From Actinotignum schaalii (GTDB lineage: Bacteria > Actinomycetota > Actinomycetes > Actinomycetales > Actinomycetaceae), in the NCBI RefSeq assembly GCF_000724605.1, contig NZ_CP008802.1, forward strand, positions 310,001 to 374,000: 64,000 nt of DNA, in the 5' to 3' direction. The translations under genes were made by a program, and so were the position numbers. Positions 15,936-23,777 of this stretch are shown here, one piece after another. The notes below the pieces were generated by a model. It was not told where the DNA came from and made no database searches. It was given only the letters and a program-made list of their open reading frames with translations. Positions within the stretch are counted from its first letter, which is position 1. Every line of letters begins with the position of its first letter.

Positions 15936-17267
15936 ATGGACACAATCACACTTCATCATCCGCGCGATGCCCTCGCTGTTATTCCCCATCTGCTGGGCTA
16001 TTACCCGCGCCACCACTTCGTACTCTTCGGGGGAAGCCCGGAAATACACCGGGCTCTGGGCCCGGATGGGGAGGAACTACCGCAATGGTTCGAATCCCTG
16101 GAATCTTCGCAGCGGCCGGAAGTTGCCGTGGCCGGGGGTGAAACCCCGCTTATCCGCGTGGATCTGCGTGCCGGGCCTATCTCGCCCTATGTTGCGCGGC
16201 AGATAACAGACGCGGTAGCTGCCTGCCGCATGTTCAGCTGCGTGGCGGTGGTGTACTGCCCAAGTTTTGTTCGCTTCGCGCATACCCGCGAATTTGCCTC
16301 GGTGCTGGCCCTCCTGGAGCTGCTCTGCGCCGATCTTTCCCGGCTCTGGGATGGCGACCCGGGCACTCGCGATGCGTGGAGCTGTGATTTTTTCATTGCC
16401 GATAACGAAGGATTTATGGATATGGGAGAAGAAACATTTTGCCGCTGGGAAGAATTGGAATCTACCGAGGCAGCGGCTGCTCTTGTTTATAAGGGTTCCG
16501 CTCCGTTGGATCAAGAACCGAGCCGGAATATCGTCAAAGCTAGCCCCACCCGGATGCGTAATACCGAGGCGGCGATGGAAGAAGCACGCGGGGAGGAGCT
16601 CACTGCCCTGGAAGAGCATTGGGATATGCTCCTTTCCCGGGTGGTGCGCCGCCGCAAAGCCGGCCCGCCGCGCATCACCACCCGCGAAGCGGGGCGAGCT
16701 CTGGCCGGGCTTGTGCACATTCCTATTCGGGACAAAATCTTGCAGGTCTCCCTCGAACACGATCCGCTACTACCGATGTCTTCCGTTGATCCCGCGGTGG
16801 GCTTTGCCACCGGGGTGGGGGAGCGCCCCAATATTGTGCGGGCTTTGGGGATGATGGCGCTTCTGGATGAATTGGCTCGGCTGGCTCCGGAAGGAGTGGA
16901 GGTTCCCTATGCCTGCTCGGCGTATCTGGCCTGGTGGGTGGGGCAGAACTCCATGACGGCGCTACGCGCTCAGGAAGCGCTGGAAATCAATTCCGGCTCG
17001 CGCCTGGCGCGCATGCTCAAAGACGCTGCCGAATGGAACGCACTGCCGCCTTGGCTGCTCGGCCCGAACGGGAGTGGGAGGTGCTCGCGCGCCAAAGCTG
17101 GTAGTGGCGGTGAAGGGGGCGCGGATGGTGGCGGGCCTGGCAACGCGGATGGTGACGGGCCTGGTGAAGGTGGTACACCGTGCGATCTGGCGGATATTGA
17201 GCCCGAAGCTGTGGACCAAGAGCCGGAAACCATGGACCAATACAGACCCGGCAGGCAAGCAGCCTAA
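15936..17267 (+). CDS. DUF4192 family protein
   Basis: 443-residue protein opening with ITLHHPRDALAVIPHLLGYYP and VLFGG, typical of DUF4192, a family of unknown function common beside the primary sigma factor gene in actinobacteria. The middle region is Glu/Arg-rich and helical, and a conserved CSAYLAWWVGQNSMTALRAQEAL motif lies near residue 325. The last 60 residues are Gly/Asp/Glu-rich low complexity, encoded by a 24-bp duplication (17121-17168). The ATG at 15936 has TTATCT 6 bp upstream. No membrane segment or catalytic motif is evident. Confidence 0.82.
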   Translation: MDTITLHHPRDALAVIPHLLGYYPRHHFVLFGGSPEIHRALGPDGEELPQWFESLESSQRPEVAVAGGETPLIRVDLRAGPISPYVARQITDAVAACRMFSCVAVVYCPSFVRFAHTREFASVLALLELLCADLSRLWDGDPGTRDAWSCDFFIADNEGFMDMGEETFCRWEELESTEAAAALVYKGSAPLDQEPSRNIVKASPTRMRNTEAAMEEARGEELTALEEHWDMLLSRVVRRRKAGPPRITTREAGRALAGLVHIPIRDKILQVSLEHDPLLPMSSVDPAVGFATGVGERPNIVRALGMMALLDELARLAPEGVEVPYACSAYLAWWVGQNSMTALRAQEALEINSGSRLARMLKDAAEWNALPPWLLGPNGSGRCSRAKAGSGGEGGADGGGPGNADGDGPGEGGTPCDLADIEPEAVDQEPETMDQYRPGRQAA

Positions 17268-17304
17268 GTAGCTGCGTGCGTGGAGGTGGTATGTGCGCCG
17301 GCGG

Positions 17305-17400
17305 GGAAGCTCGCGCTCGCGGAAGTTCGCGCGGGCACGAAAGTTCGCGGCGGCAGAAGTTCACGGCGAAGGGAAAGTTCGTGCGCGCGGAAGTGGGAGA
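17305..17400. repeat. 17-bp degenerate tandem repeat upstream of sigA
   Basis: Six copies of a GGAAGTTCGCGCGG-like unit start near 17305, 17321, 17339, 17356, 17373 and 17390, mostly 17 bp apart. The array is followed at once by TATAGT (17403-17408). The spacer 17268-17560 holds no gene. Confidence 0.65.
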
Positions 17401-17456
17401 ACTATAGTCGCCGGGGATAAGAATGCTATGTGAGGATCGGCACGTTGGGGAGGCTG

Positions 17457-17483
17457 GGGAACAAAAAGCGGGTCGGGCGCGTT
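17457..17483 (+). promoter_or_regulatory. Possible sigma-R/sigma-H type promoter of sigA
   Basis: GGGAAC at 17457-17462, an 18-bp spacer, then GTT at 17481-17483, matching the GGGAAY-N18/19-GTT pattern of thiol-stress ECF sigma factors SigR/SigH. It lies about 78 bp before the sigA start. Confidence 0.45.
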
Positions 17484-17560
17484 CCGCTAAGTAGCTCTTT
17501 GGGGTGGATACCCCGTGCCGGTTCTCGGCATTCGTTGATAACACTAGGGAAAGGTCTCAC

Positions 17561-19351
17561 GTGGCCACAAAGTCTGCCAGTGCACAAGAAACCGCTGCCG
17601 TGGAAAAGGACACCGCGGTCTCCGCATCCGCTTCGGGTACGAAGAAGAAGGCGGCCTCTCGCTCCTCCAGTCGCACGGCATCGGCCACCTCGGCAGCTAC
17701 CGCTTCCGAAAGCACAACGGCTGCTAAGAAACCGGCCGCCAAGAAGGCCACTGCCACCAAGGCAACCACTACCAAGAAGACTGCCACCAAGAAGGCCACC
17801 TCCACGGCCGGCGAATCGAAGGTGTCCGAATCCAAGGCAGCTTCGTCGGCTTCTTCGGCGAAGAAGGCCACCACCGCGAAGTCCGCTGCTACGAAGTCCG
17901 CCGCCTCAAAGTCCACCGCGGCTAAGAAGACTTCCACTAAGAAGGCAGCCGCTGAAGCCGAAGCTCCGGAAACTGTTGCGGCCGCTACGGAGGCTTCCGC
18001 ATCCACCACGGAAGCCAAGGAGGAGAAGCCGGCCGCTAAGAAACCGGCCACCCGTAAGACTGCCGCGAAGAAGACCACGTCCAAGGCGGCGGAATCTAAG
18101 GCGGCTTCCACCTCGAAGAAGGCTACCTCGAAGCGTGCTACCGCTAAGCAGGAAGAACCGGAAGATCCTGAAGAACATGAAGATCTCGAGGATGAAGATT
18201 TCGACGTCGATGCTGAGGATGTTGATGCCGAAGATCTAGACGACGATCTCGAAGATGACGAGGACGATTCTGAGGACGCCGAAGAGGAGCCCGAGGAAGA
18301 AGAGGACGAAGCCGATAAGGAAACGGATAGTGCCGCTAAAACGGGAACAACGGGGCGTAATTCCCGGGGCGGTTTCACTGTCAAGGATTCCGATGATTCG
18401 GATGAGCCGGCGGTGCGCGTTCACGTTGCCGGTGCTACCGCGGACCCGGTCAAGGATTACCTCAAGCAGATCGGTAAAGTTCCCCTGCTCAACGCCGCGG
18501 AAGAAGTGGAACTCGCTAAGCGAATCGAGGCCGGGCTCTACGCCCAGCACCTGCTGGACCAGGGCAATCTCGATAAGGAGAAAGACCACGCCTATATCCG
18601 CGAACTGCGGATCATCTCCCGCGATGGCAAGCACGCCAAGAACCACCTCCTCGAAGCGAATCTTCGCCTGGTAGTTTCCTTGGCTAAGCGCTACACGGGC
18701 CGCGGCATGCTCTTCCTTGATCTTATTCAGGAAGGGAATTTGGGGCTGGTGCGCGCCGTCGAAAAGTTTGACTACGCCAAGGGCTATAAGTTCTCCACCT
18801 ACGCCACCTGGTGGATTCGCCAGGCCATTACCCGAGCGATGGCGGACCAGGCCCGTACCATCCGCATCCCGGTGCATATGGTCGAAGTCATCAATAAGCT
18901 CGCGCGGGTCCAGCGCCAGATGCTCCAGGAACTCGGGCGGGAACCAACCACCGAGGAACTGGCGAAAGAACTGGATATGACCGAAGAAAAGGTCGTCGAA
19001 GTTCAAAAGTACGGTCGCGAACCCATTTCCTTGCACACCCCGCTCGGTGAAGATGGCGACTCCGAATTCGGTGACCTCATTGAGGATTCCGAAGCGGTAG
19101 TCCCGGCGGACGCCGTAGGCTTCACCCTGCTCCAAGAGCAGCTCCATCGCGTTCTCGATACCCTGTCCGAACGCGAAGCCGGGGTGGTCTCCATGCGCTT
19201 TGGCCTCACCGACGGCCAGCCGAAAACCCTGGACGAAATCGGAAAGGTCTACGGGGTCACCCGCGAACGCATTCGCCAGATCGAATCCAAGACCATGTCT
19301 AAGCTGCGCCACCCGAGCCGTTCGCAGGTGCTGCGTGACTACCTGGAGTAA
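17561..19351 (+). CDS. sigA: Primary sigma-70 factor (SigA/HrdB/RpoD)
   Basis: 596-residue housekeeping sigma factor. The conserved C-terminal 310 residues carry region 1.2 ([16 protein letters not shown]), region 2 with the -10 recognition helix ([34 protein letters not shown]), region 3 and region 4 with the -35 helix-turn-helix ([20 protein letters not shown]) ending in VLRDYLE. The N-terminal half is unusual: about 190 residues of histone H1-like Lys/Ala/Ser/Thr repeats ([14 protein letters not shown]), then about 60 very acidic residues. GTG 17561 follows AGGGAAAGG at 7 bp. The last 53 bp overlap the convergent exonuclease gene. Confidence 0.95.
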   Translation: MATKSASAQETAAVEKDTAVSASASGTKKKAASRSSSRTASATSAATASESTTAAKKPAAKKATATKATTTKKTATKKATSTAGESKVSESKAASSASSAKKATTAKSAATKSAASKSTAAKKTSTKKAAAEAEAPETVAAATEASASTTEAKEEKPAAKKPATRKTAAKKTTSKAAESKAASTSKKATSKRATAKQEEPEDPEEHEDLEDEDFDVDAEDVDAEDLDDDLEDDEDDSEDAEEEPEEEEDEADKETDSAAKTGTTGRNSRGGFTVKDSDDSDEPAVRVHVAGATADPVKDYLKQIGKVPLLNAAEEVELAKRIEAGLYAQHLLDQGNLDKEKDHAYIRELRIISRDGKHAKNHLLEANLRLVVSLAKRYTGRGMLFLDLIQEGNLGLVRAVEKFDYAKGYKFSTYATWWIRQAITRAMADQARTIRIPVHMVEVINKLARVQRQMLQELGREPTTEELAKELDMTEEKVVEVQKYGREPISLHTPLGEDGDSEFGDLIEDSEAVVPADAVGFTLLQEQLHRVLDTLSEREAGVVSMRFGLTDGQPKTLDEIGKVYGVTRERIRQIESKTMSKLRHPSRSQVLRDYLE

Positions 19352-20054
19352 AACCAGGCGCGGCAGGTTCCCGGCGCGCGCGGCGCATACCGGGAAACTC
19401 CACCTCAAATAGCGGGGTGGGCCAAATAATCTCAGCGGCGTGGCGGCGAGCATCGTCCCACGCCGCTGCTGTTATTTCCCGTCCGTCTCTGCTGTGCGCG
19501 CGGGTGGCATAGCGTTCCCCGCGCGCCTCCCGGCGCAGATATTCAGCCAGGAGCCGCCCGCACATACGCGCATCCGTAATGGCGCGGTGATGTTCTTCTA
19601 TCTCAATGCCCGCCCGCTGAGCCACGGCCATGAGGGAATGGCGCCCCTCAGGAACATAAATGCGCGAAAGATCCATCGTGCACACGGCGGCGCTGAGCGG
19701 GATACGTAGCGGGCTTCCGGCCCGGCGAAAAGCCTCGTTGAGAAAACCCAGATCAAAGCGGGCATTATGCGCCACGAGGATACGCCCGTGCAGCAACCGT
19801 TCCACGTGGGGGAGCAGTTGTGAGAACGACGGCGCCTGTGCCACTTCCGCAGCGTGTACTCCGTGAATCTCCGTAGCTCCCATGGGCCGCAGCGGGTTCA
19901 CCAGGCTGTCCCATTCGCGCTCCGGGTTGCCCTGCTCATCTAGAAGCACCACCCCGATCTCCACAATCCGGTCAGTGCGTGCATCTAAACCGGTGGTTTC
20001 CAGATCGAGGGCAGCGTAGCCGGAAGAAATACCGTGCGCCTGAGAAACACCCAT
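19299..20054 (-). CDS. DEDDh 3'-5' exonuclease (epsilon-like)
   Basis: 251-residue exonuclease of the DnaQ/epsilon family. Exo I is [11 protein letters not shown], Exo II is [14 protein letters not shown] and Exo III is [17 protein letters not shown] with the catalytic His and Asp. It could proofread or serve in repair or RNA turnover; without the polymerase-binding tail I would not call it replicative epsilon. The C-terminal 60 residues are Ala/Gly/Pro-rich, and the last 53 bp run antisense into sigA. ATG 20054 has TAAGCT 6 bp upstream on its strand (leaderless pattern). This is the second DEDDh exonuclease in the window. Confidence 0.88.
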   Translation of the reverse strand: MGVSQAHGISSGYAALDLETTGLDARTDRIVEIGVVLLDEQGNPEREWDSLVNPLRPMGATEIHGVHAAEVAQAPSFSQLLPHVERLLHGRILVAHNARFDLGFLNEAFRRAGSPLRIPLSAAVCTMDLSRIYVPEGRHSLMAVAQRAGIEIEEHHRAITDARMCGRLLAEYLRREARGERYATRAHSRDGREITAAAWDDARRHAAEIIWPTPLFEVEFPGMRRARREPAAPGFTPGSHAAPANGSGGAA

Positions 20055-20135
20055 GCGTTCAGCTTACCGAGAGCACGGGCCCGGGGTGATCTTCTCCTCA
20101 GGAATAAGCGCGCCCTTTTATGCTTTGATAGGTAT

Positions 20136-20330
20136 GTGAGTACTACATTGACTGAATTAGCTCCCTTGACCGCGCAGGATCGTTGCGATGCCTGCGGAGC
20201 CCAGGCCTACGTTCGGGTACGCCTGCCTTATGGAGAACTTTTCTTCTGCGGCCATCATGCTTCCCAGCACCTCGATAAGCTGCGTGAAGATGCCCTTGAG
20301 ATTCAAGACGAACGCGAAAATATCGCCTAG
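20136..20330 (+). CDS. DUF7455 small zinc-ribbon-like protein
   Basis: 64-residue protein with DRCDACGAQAYVRVRLPYGELFFCGHHASQH. The CxxC pair and the later C-x2-H pair look like a small zinc-binding site. Proteins of this type (DUF7455) occur between the sigma factor and topoisomerase IV genes in many actinobacteria; function unknown. I start at GTG 20136 because similarity begins there. An in-frame ATG at 20034 would overlap the divergent exonuclease start and lacks support. A rho-independent terminator follows 21 bp after the stop. Confidence 0.8.
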   Translation: MSTTLTELAPLTAQDRCDACGAQAYVRVRLPYGELFFCGHHASQHLDKLREDALEIQDERENIA

Positions 20331-20351
20331 CTTCGCTTCGATCTCACCACC

Positions 20352-20374
20352 AGCGGCCCACCCGGGCCGCTTTT
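20352..20374 (+). terminator. Rho-independent terminator after the DUF7455 gene
   Basis: AGCGGCCC-ACCC-GGGCCGCT stem-loop followed by TTTT. Confidence 0.85.
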
Positions 20375-20414
20375 GAGTTAATGTGCCCCGCTGGGACTGG
20401 TGTGAACCGTGGGA

Positions 20415-20460
20415 TTCCCGCACTTTCATGCATTTTCCCGCACTTTCACACACTTTCACG
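20415..20460. repeat. 20-bp direct repeat upstream of parE
   Basis: TTCCCGCACTTTCATGCATT (20415-20434) is repeated as TTCCCGCACTTTCACACACT (20435-20454) and followed by a third partial TTTCACG. The remaining spacer to 20505 holds only the parE -10 box TAAACT (20494-20499). Confidence 0.65.
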
Positions 20461-20505
20461 CGCGCCGCGGCGGCTCGCGAACAGCCGTTCGCGTAAACTA
20501 CCGGT

Positions 20506-22629
20506 GTGTCAACTTCCGAAGAATACTCAGCTCGTCATCTCCAAGTCCTCGAAGGTCTGGAAGCCGTGCGCAAACGCCCCGGCATGTACATCGGCTCCAC
20601 GGATTCACGCGGACTCATGCACTGCCTGTGGGAAATCATCGACAACGGCATCGACGAAGCCCTGGAAGGATTCGCCACCCATATCACCGTCACCCTCTAC
20701 GCCGACGGCTCGGTTGAGGTAACCGACGACGGTCGCGGCGTCCCCGTGGATACCGTCCCCGGGGTGGGACTTTCCGGCGTGGAAGTTGTGTACACCCGCC
20801 TGCACGCCGGCGGAAAATTCGGCGGCGGATCCTATTCCGCTTCCGGCGGCCTCCACGGTGTGGGTGCTTCGGTGGTCAATGCCCTCTCCGCGCGCATGGA
20901 CGTGAAAGTCCGGCGCGGCGGCAAGGTTTACCAGATGCAATTCAAACGCGGGGAACCCGGGCGTTTCCAGGATGGTGCCCAGCCCTCCCCGGAGGCACCT
21001 TTCGAAGCCTTCACCCACGGCAGCGAACTTGACACAGTCGGGAAAGTAGCGAAGAAAAACACTGGAACATCCGTGCGCTACTGGGCTGACCCGCAGATTT
21101 TCCTGGCCGAAGCAGAATTCTCCTATGACCTGCTCACCGAACGGGTACGCCAATCCGCCTTCCTGGTGCCCGGCCTGACCATCACCATCCGCGATGAGCG
21201 CGGCCTCGCGGGCACCCCGGGGGAGAACGGCCCCCATGAGGAAGTGTTCCACTACGAGGGCGGCGTCGTTGATTTTGCGGACTACCTGGCTACCGATCCG
21301 GCCCTGACCGCCACCATGCACCTCACGGGCAGCGAAACTTTCACCGAAAACGTGCAGGTTCTCGATCCGGAAAGCGGGCATTTGCGCGCCCAGGAAGTTG
21401 AACGCACCTGTGAGGTGGATGTGGCCCTACGCTGGGGAACCGGGTATGACACCATCACCGAATCCTTCGTTAATATTATTCGCACGCCCGGGGGAGGAGC
21501 GCACCAGAGCGGCTTCGAGCAGGGCGTGGTGAAAACCCTGCGCGCCCTTATCGACACTAATTCGCGGCGCCTCAAGCTCACCGCCAAAGATGCCAAAATC
21601 GAAAAAGACGATATTTTGGCCGGAATGACCGCAGTTGTCACGGTCCGGCTAGCCGAACCTCAATTCGAGGGGCAAACGAAGGAGATCCTGGGGACGGCGG
21701 CAGTGCGCCCCATCGTGGCGCGCGTCGTCGCCGCACAGCTTCACAGCATCCTGGCGTCCACGAAACGCGACCAAAAAACCGAAACCTCGCGGCTCCTCGA
21801 AAAAATCGTGGCGGAAATGCGGGCGCGGGTGGCCGCGCGCGTCCATAAGGAAATCTCGCGGCGGAAAAATGCGCTCGAAAATTCCACTCTGCCCGCCAAG
21901 CTCGCCGATTGCCGCAGCGATGATATTGAACACACCGAACTTTTTATCGTCGAGGGGGATTCGGCGCTGGGCACCGCGAAGCTGGCGCGTTCTTCGGAAT
22001 TCCAGGCGCTGCTGCCCATCCGCGGCAAGATCCTCAATGTGCAGCGTGCTTCGCCCGCGGATATTCTGCGCAACCAGGAGGTTTCTTCCATTATTCAGGT
22101 GGTGGGGGCCGGTTCCGGGCGCACGTTTGACCTCGCCGCGGCGCGCTACGGGAAAATTATTATGATGACGGATGCGGACGTGGACGGCGCCCATATCCGC
22201 ACGCTCCTGCTCACGCTGTTCTTCCGCTATATGCGTCCCCTCGTGGAAGCTGGGCGGGTTTTCGCCGCGGTACCGCCGCTGCACCGCATCGAGGTGGCCG
22301 GGCGCGGCGGGAAAAAGGGCTCGTATATTTATACCTATTCCGAAGAGGAATTGCATCGGGAACTCAAGAAGCTCGAACGCGCCGGGAAAACCTATAAGGA
22401 ACCCATCCAGCGCTACAAGGGCCTGGGGGAGATGGACGCGCACCAGCTCGCGGAAACCACCATGGATCCGGCCCACCGCACCCTGCGGCGCATCCGCATC
22501 GAGGACGAAGCCGCGCTGCGGGAAGCCGAGTCCGTTTTTGAGGTATTGATGGGCAACGAGGTAGCTCCGCGCCGCGAATTTATTGTCGAGGGCGCCGAGC
22601 ATATTTCTTACGACAAGATCGATGCCTAA
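20506..22629 (+). CDS. parE: DNA topoisomerase IV subunit B
   Basis: 707-residue GHKL ATPase subunit of a type IIA topoisomerase. The Bergerat fold motifs are WEIIDNGIDEA, VTDDGRGVP and GGLHGVGASVVNALS, followed by the transducer domain and a TOPRIM domain with EGDSALG, MTDADVDGAHI and PIQRYKGLGEM. EGDSALG in place of the EGDSAGG usual in GyrB, and parC nearby on the other strand, argue for topoisomerase IV. GTG 20506 has TAAACT 6 bp upstream, a leaderless arrangement. With ParC it decatenates daughter chromosomes. Confidence 0.92.
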   Translation: MSTSEEYSARHLQVLEGLEAVRKRPGMYIGSTDSRGLMHCLWEIIDNGIDEALEGFATHITVTLYADGSVEVTDDGRGVPVDTVPGVGLSGVEVVYTRLHAGGKFGGGSYSASGGLHGVGASVVNALSARMDVKVRRGGKVYQMQFKRGEPGRFQDGAQPSPEAPFEAFTHGSELDTVGKVAKKNTGTSVRYWADPQIFLAEAEFSYDLLTERVRQSAFLVPGLTITIRDERGLAGTPGENGPHEEVFHYEGGVVDFADYLATDPALTATMHLTGSETFTENVQVLDPESGHLRAQEVERTCEVDVALRWGTGYDTITESFVNIIRTPGGGAHQSGFEQGVVKTLRALIDTNSRRLKLTAKDAKIEKDDILAGMTAVVTVRLAEPQFEGQTKEILGTAAVRPIVARVVAAQLHSILASTKRDQKTETSRLLEKIVAEMRARVAARVHKEISRRKNALENSTLPAKLADCRSDDIEHTELFIVEGDSALGTAKLARSSEFQALLPIRGKILNVQRASPADILRNQEVSSIIQVVGAGSGRTFDLAAARYGKIIMMTDADVDGAHIRTLLLTLFFRYMRPLVEAGRVFAAVPPLHRIEVAGRGGKKGSYIYTYSEEELHRELKKLERAGKTYKEPIQRYKGLGEMDAHQLAETTMDPAHRTLRRIRIEDEAALREAESVFEVLMGNEVAPRREFIVEGAEHISYDKIDA

Positions 22630-22684
22630 GTTTCTCGGTCCGCGCTTCGCTACACTTGAGAGTCATACCCGTAAAGGAGGGCTC

Positions 22685-23719
22685 ATGGGTAACGGCGCGA
22701 TACGGTGGAGCGATCTCACGGCGGCGGACGCCCGCGCGATTTTCACGCTGCTGGACACCCACCAAAGCGCCGTGAACTCCAGTTTCCGCACCTCACGCGA
22801 AGAAATCGACCTCATGTTTGAGCCCTCGGTTCCGCATAGCGTTTTTGGGTGGTACGACGACGCAGCACCGGGCCGGCGCCTCCTCGCCTTCGGTATCGTG
22901 CGCCTCTACGATGCGCGCACCGCGCATCCCACGGTCACGCTCTCGGCCAGCGTGCACCCCGAGCTCAGCCCGGAAGTGCGTGAACAGGCCGCCCGCGAGG
23001 TACTGGCCGAACAATTACGCCGCGCCCCGGCCCTGGCGGCGGGCACCCTCCACCCGGTGGCGGTGGCGAATGTGGAAAGCTGGGATCCGGAACGGGGCCG
23101 GGCCCTGGCGGCCGCCGGTTTCACCGACCGGCTCTCCTACCTGCAAATGCGCCGCCCGCTCACGCGCGGGCCGCTGCCCCTGCCCGCTTCCGCGCATACG
23201 GATAATAGCGGCGTGGAGCTAGTTCCCCTCACCCCGGATCGGGACGACGCCGCGCTTCTCGCCCACAATTCCTTTTACGCAGATAAATTGAATTACCCGA
23301 TTTACACCCGGGAGCAGTGGCGGATCGAATGTGCTTTTATGCGCCGGGAATGGAGTTTCCTGGCGGTAGATACCCGCGGGGATCGGCCCCGGGTACTCGG
23401 GTGCATTATGACCGCCGCCTATGAGCAAGATTGGCCCGGCCTGGGATTCCGGGAGGGCTATGTGGATGAGCTCGCGGTGCGGGCCGAAAGCCCGGACGGG
23501 GTCAATGCCCGCCTGCTGGCCGCCAGCATCGCAGCGCAGGCACATAGCGGCATGGATGCCACCACCCTGGATCTTACCGTCCACTACGAGCCGGACGGCA
23601 GCCGCCTGACTCCCGAAAGCGCAGCGCGCCTGAGCCTGTATGAAAGCTTCGGTTTCGAGGTCACCGAACGCACCCGGGTGGTGCACCACCCGCTCCCGGA
23701 TATGCCGGCGCGCTCCTAA
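22685..23719 (+). CDS. GNAT-family acetyltransferase, probably tandem GNAT
   Basis: 344-residue protein with two divergent GNAT-like halves, the second ending in LSLYESFGFEVTERTRVVHHPL, a typical acetyl-CoA-fold C-terminal motif. The substrate is unknown; the two-domain layout resembles mycothiol synthase but specific motifs cannot be confirmed. The start at ATG 22685 follows a near-consensus AAAGGAGGG ribosome binding site, one of the strongest in the window. It is downstream of parE and convergent with parC, with a hairpin between. Confidence 0.75.
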   Translation: MGNGAIRWSDLTAADARAIFTLLDTHQSAVNSSFRTSREEIDLMFEPSVPHSVFGWYDDAAPGRRLLAFGIVRLYDARTAHPTVTLSASVHPELSPEVREQAAREVLAEQLRRAPALAAGTLHPVAVANVESWDPERGRALAAAGFTDRLSYLQMRRPLTRGPLPLPASAHTDNSGVELVPLTPDRDDAALLAHNSFYADKLNYPIYTREQWRIECAFMRREWSFLAVDTRGDRPRVLGCIMTAAYEQDWPGLGFREGYVDELAVRAESPDGVNARLLAASIAAQAHSGMDATTLDLTVHYEPDGSRLTPESAARLSLYESFGFEVTERTRVVHHPLPDMPARS

Positions 23720-23733
23720 GGAGCCGCGTTCCG

Positions 23734-23759
23734 TAGCTGCGTGCCGGCACGTGCAGCTA
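23734..23759. terminator. Hairpin between GNAT gene and parC
   Basis: TAGCTGC...GCAGCTA outer stem with inner GTGCC/GGCAC and a small bulge, between two convergent genes. There is no U-tract, so it is a possible bidirectional terminator or transcript-end structure. Confidence 0.45.
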
Positions 23760-23777
23760 AGCGACCGCGCCGCGCGG

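Noticed and set aside
17305-17400. CRISPR-like repeats upstream of sigA
   Set aside because: Units of 17 bp without unique spacers; simple degenerate tandem repeat.
18236-19453. 405-codon open frame antisense to sigA
   Set aside because: Shadow of a strongly conserved sigma factor gene; no start signal and no recognisable motif.
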